Source: Corallium rubrum | Taxonomy: Eukaryota > Cnidaria > Anthozoa > Scleralcyonacea > Coralliidae | NCBI GenBank assembly: GCA_964035015.1 | Contig: OZ036016.1 | Location: 4,763,214 to 4,827,213 of the forward strand | DNA length: 64,000 nucleotides | Direction: 5' to 3' | Part shown: positions 1 to 10,024 of the stretch, one piece after another | Layout of the letters: each line of letters begins with the position of its first letter | Numbering within the stretch: position 1 is the first letter of the stretch | Notes under the pieces: generated by a model | The model's database searches: none | Told to the model about the DNA's origin: nothing | Seen by the model: the letters and a program-made list of their open reading frames with translations, nothing else | Program-made: the position numbers and the translations under genes

Positions 1-267
1 TGTACTGTACTGTACTGTACTGTACTGTACTGTACTGTACTGTACTGTACTGTACTGTACTGTACTGTACTGTACTGTACTGTACTGTACTGTACTGTAC
101 TGTACTAGTGTACTGTACTGTACTAGTGTACTGTACTGTACTGTACTGTACTGTACTCTACTCTACTCTACTCTACTCTACTCTACTCTACTCTACTCTA
201 CTCTACTCTACTCTACTCTACTCTACTCTACTCTACTCTACTCTACTCTACTCTACTCTACTCTACT
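1..267. repeat. Pentanucleotide array (TGTAC)n passing into (TCTAC)n
   Basis: A pure 5-bp microsatellite opens the window. It is TGTAC up to about position 155, with two short interruptions, and then switches to TCTAC. The same TGTAC unit recurs near 60.6 kb, and its reverse complement near 11.8 kb. It lies in an intron of the DUF885-type gene that starts outside the window. Confidence 0.97.
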
Positions 268-328
268 ATTCTATTGTATAAAAAAAGAACACAACAACTC
301 TGATACACAAATTCTCTTTTGTTACCAG

Positions 329-1890
329 GTAACCGTGTGACGCTACCAAACTGCCCTATCGAAATCTACTCTCATTTCAATCCTTCAGTTGGTGCAATGT
401 ATTTTGAGGAAAGCGACGAATATTGCAGCGAAGCAACTGCTTTTAAATTGCCATTTTTTCTGGAACGTTACGGACCGAAGTTTCAGGAATGGTCGGTCGT
501 TGCGCATGAAACCCGGCCTGGCCATCACTCCCAAGCACAAGGTATTAATATATATAACACGAAAAAACGCATTAATAATTCATGAGGAAAACACAAAAGA
601 AATCAGTAGCATATCCGTGGTTTTATATCTGATAAAGAAACCTCCTGGTTTACATAAATTTTAGCTTTGATTTTTTCGGCTTAGACAACGTTATATTTTA
701 AACTTACTACGCCAATGAACTTACCAAATGGGTCGTTTTTGAAGCTATTTAAAATATTCGCTCATGAAGGACTGTGTCAACAGATCGAAAGCTAAGCAAT
801 AAACGTAATTTGTCAACATACAAACATTCAAATAATTATTCCGGTGTTCGTTAAAAAAAACAGTTGAGAAGACACTAAAGTATTTGGCTATCACTTTTTC
901 TTGACAGGATTAGAAGAGTATTTTCATAACCATTGCGGTGGAGATATGGCATGGCTAGATACACAGAATGTTTTCCCAGCATTGACTGAGGGTTGGGCAT
1001 TGTACAGCGAGAACCCTGTTATGTCAGATGACACTGAAATATACAGTCATAACTCTCTACAAAAATACGGCATGCTCAAATGGCAAGTAAGTTGTAAATT
1101 AAACATATGCATATTACTAAAGGTTATTATACTTATTGTTATACTAATTATTATTATACTAATATTATTATACTAATTATTATTATACTAATTATTATTA
1201 TACTAATTATTATTATACTAATTATTATACTAATTATTATTATACTAATTATTATTATACTAATTATTATTATACTAATTATTATTATACTAATATTATT
1301 ATACTAATTATTATTATACTAATATTATTATACTAATTATTATTATACTAATATTATTATACTAATTATTATTATACTAATATTATTATTATTATACTAA
1401 TTATTATTATACTAATTATTATTAATATTATACTAATTATTATTATACTAATTATTATTAAACTAATTATTATTATACTAATTATTATTATACTAATTAT
1501 TATTATACTAATTATTATTATACTAATTATTATTATACTAATTATTATACTAATTATTATTATACTAATTATTATTATACTAATTATTATTATACTAATT
1601 ATTATTATACTAATTATTATTATACTACTTATTATTATACTAATTATTATTATTAATATTATACTAATTATTATACTAATTATTATTATTATACTAATTA
1701 TTATTATACTAATTATTATTATACTAATTATTATTATACTAATTATTATTATTATACTAATTATTATTATACTAATTATTATTATTATACTAATTATTAT
1801 TATACTAATTATTATTATACTAATTATTATTATTATACTAATTATTATTATTGTATATCAGTATTATCATTATTATCGTCATCGTCCTCG

Positions 1891-1926
<36 letters not shown>

Positions 1927-2901
1927 ATATTATTATTATACTAATTAATTATTAAATTACTCAAAAGAAATGAATGTTTAAACAGGTGTTGTAAATCAGA
2001 TAAAGCATTGATTAATAAAACATCAATGTTGTATCCGATTTACAGCATACTAATTAGGACCCATTGGCTCAAATTGAGCTTTTTCCTTGTTTAAATAATT
2101 TGTTTCTGCCTTTTCTACGACCGCCAAACAAAGTATTCATGATATAAACTCATCATAGTTTAAGTATCTTACTTAAGCCCCATACAGTACGGCTGCTCAT
2201 ATTGTATCTATCACTTATTATACTTTTGATTTTTTAAGATTTGGCGGGCTCTGAGATTGATTATTGACACTGGATTACATCACAGAGGAATGAAGAGGTT
2301 AATTATGGCTTTATTTCGTAGTTTGTTGGTAGACTTTTGGACCAAAATATGTTGTAACAGTCTGCAACTTTTGGTGTTGTTTGTGTTTGTGTTTGTGTTT
2401 GTGTTTGTGTTTGTGTTTGTGTTTGTGTTTGTGTTTGTGTTTGTGCTTGTGTTTGTGTTTGTGTTTGTGTTTGTGTTTGTGTTTGTGTTTGTGTTTGTGT
2501 TTGTGTTTGTGTTTGTGTTTGTGTTTGTGTTTGTGTTTGTGTTTGTGTTTGTGTTTGTGTTTGTGTTTGTGTTTGTGTTTGTGTTTGTGTTTGTGTTTGT
2601 GTTTGTGTTTGTGTTTGTGTTTGTGTTTGTGTTTGTGTTTGTGTTTGTGTTTGTGTTTGTGTTTGTGTTTGTGTTTGTGTTTGTGTTTGTGTTTGTGTTT
2701 GTGTTTGTGTTTGTGTTTGTGTTTGTGTTTGTGTTTGTGTTTGTGTTTGTGTTTGTGTTTGTGTTTGTGTTTGTGTTTGTGTTTGTGTTGTTGTTGTTGG
2801 TGGTGGTGTTGTTGTTGGTGGTGGTGGTGGTGGTGTTGGTAGTGTTGGTGGTCGTGTTGTTGTTGTGGTCGTCGTGTTGTTGTTGGTAGCTGTGGTGGTC
2901 G

Positions 2902-2932
<31 letters not shown>

Positions 2933-3009
2933 GCTACTGGTGGTGGTGTTGTTGGTGATCGTCGTGTTGTTGTTTTTAGTCGTGTTGTTGTTGTTGTTGG
3001 TAGTCGTCG

Positions 3010-3064
<55 letters not shown>

Positions 3065-3079
3065 CGTCGACTCGTCGTG

Positions 3080-3110
<31 letters not shown>

Positions 3111-3808
3111 GTCGTCGTGTGTTGTTGGTGTAGGTTGTTGTGGATGGTGGTGGTTGTCGTCGTGTTGGTATTGGTGCTGGTGGTGTAGGTGTTGTTGTTG
3201 GTGGTGGTGATGGTGGTGTTGTTGCTAGTGGTGGTCGTAGTCGTGTTGCTGTTGGCGTTAATCTTAGCGTCCACGTAAGTGTTGGTGTTGGTATTTGTGT
3301 TAGTTGTTCATTTTCACGATCAAAACTAAAACGTCTTAACTTTATCCTAATATTCTAAAAATAAACTTTCTCGTTTGTAATCTAACCAAACCTTCTCCCA
3401 CACAACAGAGGCGAGGCGGCGTCCCTGTTTCAAGACTACGCTTGGGACAACACAGATTTTGCTGTCAAAGAACTAACACGATACCAGAGCTGCCCTGGCC
3501 AAGCGACTTCTTACATGCTCGGTCGACTAACGATCGTGGAACTACGAAGAAAAGCCGAGCAGGAACTCGGCGACATGTTTGATTTAAAAGACTTTCATTA
3601 CCACGTCCTATCGCAAGGCAACTCGCCGCTGTCATTCATACGGAAGTACATCGAGAAATACATTGAATGTATTAAAAACAATTCAAGTACAAGCTTCTGC
3701 GAGACTATTGTCCACTCGCAAAACGTACGAGAAGAATTCAATGGAGGATATCAGAGGAACAATAAGAAATCAATCTTTTCACGACCACGAGCAAGACACT
3801 ATCAGTAA
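329..3808 (+). CDS. DUF885-type zinc-metallopeptidase-like protein, 3' part of gene (four exons)
   Basis: Exons 329-541, 908-1086, 2239-2297 and 3409-3808 join in phase to about 283 residues ending at a TAA; the 5' end lies outside the window. Exon 1 carries HETRPGHH, a variant of the HExxH zinc motif typical of DUF885 proteins, and exon 2 carries EGWALYSE, whose glutamate fits the third zinc ligand of a gluzincin-like site. Exon 3 gives IWRALRLIIDTGLHHRG and exon 4 DYAWDN, PGQATSYMLG and FDLKDFH, all typical of the family C-terminus. DUF885 is a poorly characterised hydrolase-like family related to M3/M32-type peptidases; substrate and cell location cannot be read here. The exon 3 donor (ag|gttaat) is weak and was chosen by phase and family spacing. 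The introns hold a mobile-element copy and about 2 kb of simple repeats. Confidence 0.85.
565..757 (+). mobile_element. Interspersed element, family 'ATTAATAATTCATGAGG', copy 1
   Basis: This non-coding element begins cattaataattcatgagg, continues with ttttatatctgataaag and ctcggcttagacaacg-like blocks, and ends in a gaagc...tattt segment. Diverged copies with the same order of blocks lie near 4.5, 5.55, 13.5 and 38.7-39.0 kb, with fragments near 49.1 kb and at the window end. This copy is in the first intron of the DUF885-type gene. It has no coding capacity and behaves like a MITE or SINE of unknown class. Confidence 0.7.
757..805 (+). repeat. Degenerate hammerhead-like tail of a Penelope-type repeat
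   Basis: The pattern CTCATGAAGG, then TGTCAACAGAT, then CGAAAGCTAAGCAA matches, with changes, the better preserved motif near 57.2 kb (CTGATGAAGG...CAGGCCGAAAGCTTAGCAA). It is probably a decayed fragment of that retroelement family. Confidence 0.5.
1125..1946. repeat. 15-bp AT-rich tandem array with a (CAT)n patch
   Basis: The unit TATACTAATTATTAT repeats about 50 times with small length variants (extra or missing ATT). Near 1887-1925 the array turns into (ATC)n. It fills the intron between exons 2 and 3 of the DUF885-type gene. Confidence 0.95.
2379..2787. repeat. Hexanucleotide array (TTTGTG)n
   Basis: About 68 nearly perfect copies with one visible C substitution near 2446. It is open in several frames on both strands only because the unit lacks stop codons; the predicted Phe/Val and Thr/Gln polymers are not genes. 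Confidence 0.97.
2788..3295. repeat. Impure GTT/GTG/GTC trinucleotide array
   Basis: G/T-rich trinucleotide repeats with interruptions follow directly on the hexanucleotide array and run to about 110 bp before the last DUF885 exon. Low-complexity reading frames here are artefacts of composition. Confidence 0.93.
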
Positions 3809-3835
3809 AGAGTTTACAAAACAGGCCTGTTGACA

Positions 3836-4372
3836 TGAGAACGAGTTACTTCAGGGGGGGATGAATAACTCGAGGCTAGGGTTAACGTTGGTTCTGTTTC
3901 ACATGATAAAATACAACTACCGAGTTATCCCTGCCCCCCCCCCCCCCAGATAACCCTAGCTTCGTGTAAACGCTTCAACCCGAGTTATACCACCACCCAC
4001 TCCACCCCCCGAGATAACCCTAGCTTCATGTGAAGCTTCACCTCGAGTTATCCCTGGTAGCAATAGAGCTACACCAGTTGATGTACGCATGCGTAATTAT
4101 ACAAGACTTGACTCCACTCCCCAAGATAACTCAAGTGAAAGCGTTCACATGAAGCTAGGGTTATCTCTGGCCCTAGGGTTACCCTACAGCTCAGACCGAG
4201 TTATTCCTACCCCCCTACCCCCGAGTTTTCTCGGTCTCATGTAAACAGTTTCCTTACATCAAGATATCTGGGAGGGAGGGAGGGAGGGAAGGGAGGGAAG
4301 GGAGGGAGGGAGGGAGAGAGGGAGGAGCATACCCCCCGAGACGAGATAACTCCCCTCGTGTAAACAGTCCCT
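3836..4372. repeat. Cluster of 'CGAGTTAT / CTAGGGTTA' sub-repeats
   Basis: Blocks such as cgagttatccctg, gataaccctagctt and the inverse gctagggttaac recur in both orientations, separated by C-rich tracts (a C-run near 3934-3948) and a GGGA/GGGAG tract at 4270-4322. The two ends (acgagttac... and ...gataactcccctcg) are roughly inverted, so this may be one large foldback element. No coding potential. Confidence 0.6.
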
Positions 4373-4509
4373 AGTATATAATTCGCATGCATGCAGCAAA
4401 CAAAATAAAACATGTAATTGTAAATCAAAAGGCATAATAGTATTAAAAACTACGGTATAATGACTTGTTCGAGGCAACCGCAATTGAAAAAAAATTATAT
4501 ATTTAACAA

Positions 4510-4795
4510 TTCAAAAACTCATTAATAATTCATGAGGAAAACACAAAAGAAAATCATGACCGTATCGTATCTTTATATGTGATAAAGATTTCTCCTGATT
4601 TACATAAACTTTAGCTTCGATTTTCTCGGCTTAGACAAGGTTATTTTTCAAACTAACTCCGCCAATCAACTTACCAAGTGGTTCGTTTTTGAAGCCGTAT
4701 AATAAACTCGCAGTTCGTGTTTTATCAGATATAAAAACACTCGGCTTCGCCTCGTGTCTTTATATCTGATAAAACACTCCTGCTCGTTTATTATA
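4510..4795 (+). mobile_element. Interspersed element, family 'ATTAATAATTCATGAGG', copy 2
   Basis: The most complete copy: after the shared 5' block it ends in a long hairpin. The arm gtataataaactcgcag...ttttatcagatataaa is mirrored by tttatatctgataaaacac...cgtttattatac around a central cactcggcttcgcctcgtg loop. Confidence 0.7.
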
Positions 4796-4818
4796 CAGTA
4801 CATAAAACATAAAGCTAC

Positions 4819-5148
4819 GTGCATATGTACTCTTATAAAGGTACGTTTGACGTCATTTGAACACGAAAGAAGTTGAGTAGAGGCACGAGGCGATAGTCGA
4901 GTTCCTTTACACTTCTGTCGTGTTCAAATGACGTCAAATGTACCTTTATAAGAGTACATATGCACAGGAGAGGTGTGTTTAATTTGTTTTATAAAATAAG
5001 AAGAGGAAAAATTAAACTAAAAGTGAGGTAGTTTAGGAATTTGGCGGGCTTTTCCGGCCAGCTGACGCCATTTTACGTCATTCATGATCTCTGTTCTCTT
5101 ATAAATGCATGGAGCCCAGCCAATCAGAGCCTGCGTAGAGGACAACTT
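4819..5148. mobile_element. Foldback element with CRE-type palindromes, copy 1
   Basis: An arm at about 4820-4880 (catatgtactcttataaagg, then TTTGACGTCATTTGAACACG) is mirrored at 4912-4964 across a short spacer. A conserved tail follows (ggcgggcttttccggccag, cattttacgtcattcatga). A second copy lies at 17.68-17.94 kb. Each arm here holds the octamer TGACGTCA, identical to a CREB/ATF site; whether it is used is unknown. Confidence 0.75.
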
Positions 5149-5251
5149 ATTTTATTCATATATATATATATATATAGTCTAAGATATATATAAAGTCCTA
5201 GGACTTTGAAAATATGTAAATTACTACGTTGAGAAGTCAGTTCAAACACTC

Positions 5252-5353
5252 GACGGAGGACTTTACCGGGATTTCAAAGCCCTCGTGCATTAAAAATGCT
5301 CGCCAAATTTCAATAGGCACTCGGACTTTGAAATCCCGGTAAAGTCCTCCGTC
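5252..5353. repeat. Short inverted repeat (about 28-bp arms)
   Basis: gacggaggactttaccggga (5252 onward, continuing tttcaaag) is mirrored by ctttgaaatcccggtaaagt...ccgtc ending at 5353, with a loop of about 45 bp. It is a hairpin-forming MITE or remnant. Confidence 0.8.
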
Positions 5354-5552
5354 TCATATTTGAACTATTACATCTCATGAGTGAGCAAAGTAAACGAGTG
5401 AGATATCTTGGTCAACACGAGAAATAAATTTCATACTTCCAAGCTTTCATGTATTGTTCTGTTTATTATATAAGAGCAGTAAACTCTAATACGTTTCACG
5501 ATAATCGACACCTGTGAGATTATCGTTTTTATTAGTAGCGGAAACATAATTT

Positions 5553-5760
5553 CAAAAACGCATTAATAATTCATGAGAAAAACACAAAGGAAATTAGTAC
5601 CATGTCCGTGGTTTTATATCTGATAAAAACTTTAGCTTTGATTTTCTCGGCTTAGACAACGTTGTTTTTCAAACTTACTACGCCAATGAACTATAGGCTA
5701 TCGCCTCGTGTTTTAAATCTGATAAAACACTGCTGTTCATGTTTTAAATATTACTTCAAA
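5553..5760 (+). mobile_element. Interspersed element, family 'ATTAATAATTCATGAGG', copy 3
   Basis: Begins acgcattaataattcatgag, keeps the ttttatatctgataaaa and ttctcggcttagacaacg blocks, and has a shortened terminal hairpin (gctatcgcctcgtg...ctgataaaacac). Confidence 0.65.
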
Positions 5761-5898
5761 CACTGTATTTTAAAATATTTCGTTGTTTTTACATGTGGAT
5801 ATTATGATGAATGAAGCACAATTAACTTTTTAGTTTTGGTTTATTCACCCCTGTGAACAGACATTAGTCAAAATATAACCGTTAATGACCTGCTAGCC

Positions 5899-6490
5899 CT
5901 GAAGAACTTTGCTTAGAAACGTCAGTATTTCGTTCTTTAAAATCTCAGCAGTTCACTATCTTTAAGATTTCTATACATTGTAGAAACAAACAGCCTACAC
6001 AACACTCTACTTTAAATTACTCCATGATTTACTCTGACGAAGAAGTTTGCTTAGAAACGTCAGTATTTCGTTCTTTAAAATTTCAGCAGTTCACCATCTT
6101 TAAGATTTTCTATATACACAACACTCTATACTTTAAATTATTCCATGATTTACTCTGACGAAGAGCTTTGGTTAAAACGTCTATACGTTTCTCTAACATC
6201 TCAGGAGTTCACCATCTTTATTCTGTAAGATTTTCTAATTCATTCACTACCTTTGCACAACTCTAGTTTTATATTACTCCATGATTTACTCTGATGAAGA
6301 ACTTTGACTTAAAACGTCAGTATTTCGTTCTCTAAAATCTCAGCAGTTTACAACCCTTAAGATTTTCTATACATCATAACACACTGCCTACACAACACTC
6401 TAGTTTTATATTACTCCATGATTTACTTTTGCTTGAAATGTCAGTATTTTATTCTTTAAAACCTCAGCAGTGTACCACCTTTAAGATTTT
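5899..6490 (+). repeat. Tandem repeat of 120-138 bp units with hammerhead-like cores
   Basis: Five diverged units, each with ctctactttaaattactcc, atgatttactctgacgaaga, a short variable hairpin, gaaacgtcagtatttcg and cagcagttcaccatctttaa. The presumptive cleavage positions (after GTC) fall near 5923, 6061, 6181, 6318 and 6442, giving spacings of 138, 120, 137 and 124 bp. The best unit (about 6030-6065) reads TACT-CTGACGA-hairpin-GAAAC-GTC-AGTA, so TACT and AGTA can form helix I. Other copies have lost parts of the core. Confidence 0.7.
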
Positions 6491-7554
6491 CCATACGTTA
6501 CAAAATTATTACAATTTGAAATGTAACAATTTGGAACAAGTTTATTCGAATTTCTTACAAATTAGAATGTACCAATTAGAGACAAATTAATCCGACGATT
6601 CCAATCCCCTTTCGGTTTCTCTCGACCGTCGTAACGACCCTGTGTGCGGAAATCTTTTTATCCTTATTGTCACATTTTGATAAGATTATCATGAATTTTT
6701 TAATCATCTCTTTTGCTAGTAATTTATTTTTCCGCCAGAGATTTAATCTATGCCATCATTAAATCCATAAAATATAACCTTTATATATCCACCACACTTC
6801 ATTCCAAATACTTAATGATACTCCGCTATTCCTTTTTATCTTAGCGATGCCACATATAGAAGCTCAATATATTTTTCAACTCATATATATATCGTCGTAG
6901 GCCTATAGACCTAACCCTTTACTATTTAAATACATTTAAAAAGAACGAACCAGACATATCTTCAGTTATATATAGTTATTCAGTGTATGCTATTGGACGC
7001 AATAGACGGCACGACAACAACTGTTGAAGAAACTTTGCTGTGGTCCAGTGTAGTAGACGACGGCTCTTATATTTTTACTTTTTCGATAATTCCGTAGCGT
7101 ATTTACAATCGTTGTTATAAATTGAGTAGTAAGAAATGTTCTTTCGACTATCAGGATTGCTGAAAGTTCACAATTAGTGTTAATTCGCTTCAGTCCTGGT
7201 CAATACGCCACTCCGATCTGCGCCATAGTTGGTATCAGGGAGGCCTGAAAAAACCTTCCACCGAGGTGGCCAGGAAATCTGGGCGGGACCAAGATAACCA
7301 GCTCACTGCCCGCTCAGCAAGTAGTAAATCAAAACGTTGTGATTCCTAGTTTCAATGTTCAAGTTTGAGTTGTCTACTGACTGATGACTGACCGAGATGC
7401 TTCAACTGGAAAACGACTTCTTTTATACCCTTGTTTCCGACACGCCGTCCTCCTGGGAATACTGCTACCTGACGTAATGAATATACTTTCCTACTATACT
7501 TCGTGCCGTAGGAAACTACGTCTTTCCGTAACAATGAATGGTGAATCGGGTGTA
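6491..7554. other. Intergenic stretch without recognisable gene
   Basis: AT-rich unique sequence. I saw no splice-bounded exon, no protein family resemblance and no long tandem repeat. The open frames of 60-90 codons near 7.35-7.65 kb have no supporting features and overlap tRNA-like SINE sequence. Confidence 0.5.
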
Positions 7555-7925
7555 AACGATCTTCGAGCTCTTTTGCTCAGAAAACGTTCTATGTTCCCAA
7601 GCGGGACTCGAATCCATAACCTTCTGATCGCCAGTGAGACGCTCTAACCATTGAGCTACTGAGACTCAGCTGATTTGAACGTCGATTGAATATGTGTACA
7701 ACCCACAACTTTCTGATCGCCAGTTGATAACCATTGAGCTACTGAGACTCAGCTGATGGCAAAGCAAAGGTTACATATGCGTACAACTCACAACCTTCTG
7801 ATCGCCAGTTGATAACCATTAAGCTACTGAGACTCAGCTGATGGCAGAGCAAAGGTTACATATGTGTACAACTCACACCGTTCTGATCGCCGGCGAGACG
7901 TTCTAACCATTGAGCTACTATAAGA
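7555..7925 (-). mobile_element. tRNA-derived SINE (family A) followed by three truncated tandem head copies
   Basis: On the minus strand 7602-7667 reads as a tRNA-like head: TAGCTCAATGGTTAGAGCG (A box) and GGATTCGAGTCCC (B box). The head part aaccttctgatcgcc...ccattgagctactgagactc then repeats three more times to about 7920 at intervals of roughly 80 bp, each lacking parts. The same family occurs intact near 61.4-61.57 kb. Confidence 0.7.
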
Positions 7926-8149
7926 CTTTGATGGTTTGAACGTAAGGGAGTACGGTTGAGTGTAATGTATGACAATTAAACAGAATTCTCATTTCCGAAA
8001 TAGCATAAATCTCTTCTTAATGGAATGCTAATATTCAACTGGCAAAAACTAGCCTTTTCTATAGTAGAAAACTTAAAGTCGATGCCAAAAAACTTAGACT
8101 CCTGTTAAAATTCTGATACAAGTTTGTAAAAATAGTGAAAAATTAAAAT
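7926..8149. other. Unique intergenic sequence
   Basis: Nothing recognised. AT-rich, without open frame or repeat structure visible by eye. Confidence 0.5.
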
Positions 8150-8262
8150 GTCAGTAGGTGACCAATATATATTGAATATATATTTTCTCTCTGCCTTCGC
8201 TCGAAACGTTAAACTCCTACGTTCTCTGTTTCGGCCGTATATCTAACCTTACTATATTTCGA
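8150..8262 (+). repeat. Fragment of retroelement tail (GAAACGTTA...TCTAACCTTACTATA)
   Basis: The piece ctctgccttcgctcgaaacg, ttaaactcctacgttctctg, tttcggccgtatatctaacc ending ttactatattt matches the segments at 20.88-21.04 kb and, reversed, at 59.13-59.22 kb. This is the 3' tail of a repeat family with a hammerhead-like core. Confidence 0.65.
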
Positions 8263-8871
8263 TTGTTGTTTCTACACTGCCTACGCAGCACGCTACTTTT
8301 ATTACACTATATTGAGTATACTCAGCGTTAAGGGCTCTTATAAAAACGAATATGAAAAAGAAAAAAAACGAGTCGTGAAGAACAACGGTTTTAATTTTGT
8401 CAATCAGCTTCTTGTCGACAATTATTTTTTTTCAGAGATACAATCTGTGTCCTTATGAAATTCATTAAATATGACACTTTGAAAAGCATTCAGAGCGTAT
8501 TGATCTTATCTTCGGCTCATTCGAGATCGTTAGGAACCTTCGGATTGCGTTTTATTTCGTGGTCAGTGTTTTCTATAGTCGTGTGGGTTTCTCGGTCGGA
8601 TTTCTCGTGCAGATTGATCGGCTATAACTGCGAACTAAATATCCTCCACCATTGTTGGAAATTACAATAAACGCGTGATCAAAAAGACACCTGTTCACCC
8701 ACTGACGACAATGAGGTGCTTATCAAACATAATTCGTCTGCACAAGAAAGCGTTGGACCGTAAACAAAAACCTTTAATGAATGAACTGATGTCGTATTCT
8801 TAGCTGTTCTAATCTAATTTCAAGTGAGCTTTCATTTCAGATTACTCTATTTTGGGCCATACCAGGAGAAT
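8263..8871. other. Unique intergenic sequence
   Basis: No exon, RNA gene or repeat supported. A 71-codon open frame at 8455-8670 has no family resemblance and no splice context. Confidence 0.45.
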
Positions 8872-9008
8872 TCAAGTCTGTTTTCCACGCAACTCCAAGC
8901 GTGCCGTACCGATACGTACCGGGTTTTTTTTGTCCGAACATAACTATGATGATCTCAAGACCAAAGAACGTATCAGTATGGTACGGTTCAAGTGAAAAAC
9001 TGGCTTAA
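8872..9008. mobile_element. Small MITE-like inverted repeat
   Basis: tcaagtctgttttccacg...gtgccgtaccgatacg is mirrored imperfectly by cgtatcagtatggtacgg...aagtgaaaaactggctta. Short, non-coding, imperfect arms: a decayed DNA-transposon derivative. Confidence 0.5.
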
Positions 9009-10024
9009 ACGTACTCAGATGTTTAGAACGTCTACAAAAATTCCTCAGTCTTAATCAAAAAACAATTACGGCTCTTCCCTTTCAGCAGAATATTTAAAAG
9101 ATAAAAAGATAAGATTTGTAACAATTTTAGTTTTCAATTCAAACGAAAAACTTTCAAAAAAAAACCTCCGCGTGTATAGCATAAAACTTTAAAGTGAGGG
9201 AATAATTATAAATAAAATATTATAATCCATATCTAAAGCACTTCAAAAAACCAAAAAAGGAAAAAAAACAACGGTTTTTTGAGCAGATTTTTCACAAAAG
9301 TTGTCTGTAGTGCGATATTTAAAAAAGTTAAAAACATACTCTGTGTTTTCATAAAATTAAAGAAATATTAATGGAAGTTTGAAAGGAGTTGATCCAGAAA
9401 GACGATTGTTTCTCGAGTTCTCCCATGCTGTATAATAACTTTGCATACAGCATCGTAAGTAGGCAATATTTGGGCTTTAGTGCCATTGTTAATCTATTTT
9501 TTGTTTTTGGCGTCATCAATTTCTTAATCTAAAGACTCTTACAGATTATTTCGTAAATACGTTTTTAAATATGAATAGGAATATTGGTCTATAAGCCTGC
9601 GAACAAGCAGAAGCAAATATCTTTAAGCTTAGCGGTGTATACCTAACGTTACTAATTTATTTATTCCCCACTTTTTGCAGAGAGTGCGACTGGCGACGAA
9701 GTCGAGAGAGTTTAAAAAAAAAAGACATTTTCAGTGCCACGTTTGTAATCAGATTTTACGTAGGAAGCGAAGAAATCAAGGCTTTGAATTGACCCGAATG
9801 AAACTTGTCATAAACCAGCTGTTTGCATACCAATTGTGAACTTTACCTTGTAATCCACTTTCCTGGACCAATCAAAATGTATCTCATGTGGAATAATTCA
9901 ATCGAGTGTCGTAATTTATACATCGAACCATTCGCATAGCCTCATTAAGTGACTCGCAAGCGGATAGCAAACACAGAATCGCGTGGAAACAGAAATCGAA
10001 GTTCTTTTTCGTTCAAGTTGCACG
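9009..10024. other. Region upstream of the intronless GPCR
   Basis: AT-rich sequence with several poly-A and poly-T tracts. It must hold the promoter and 5' UTR of the receptor at 10025. I could not place a TATA box or transcription start with confidence, and an upstream non-coding exon cannot be excluded. Confidence 0.4.

Noticed and set aside
2303-3274. 323-codon minus-strand frame rich in Thr, Asn and Gln
   Set aside because: Translation of (TTTGTG)n and GTT-type arrays in a DUF885 intron; no conserved feature.
3836-4372. Interstitial telomeric repeat suggested by CTAGGGTTA words
   Set aside because: No TTAGGG tandem run; the words belong to a longer inverted sub-repeat.
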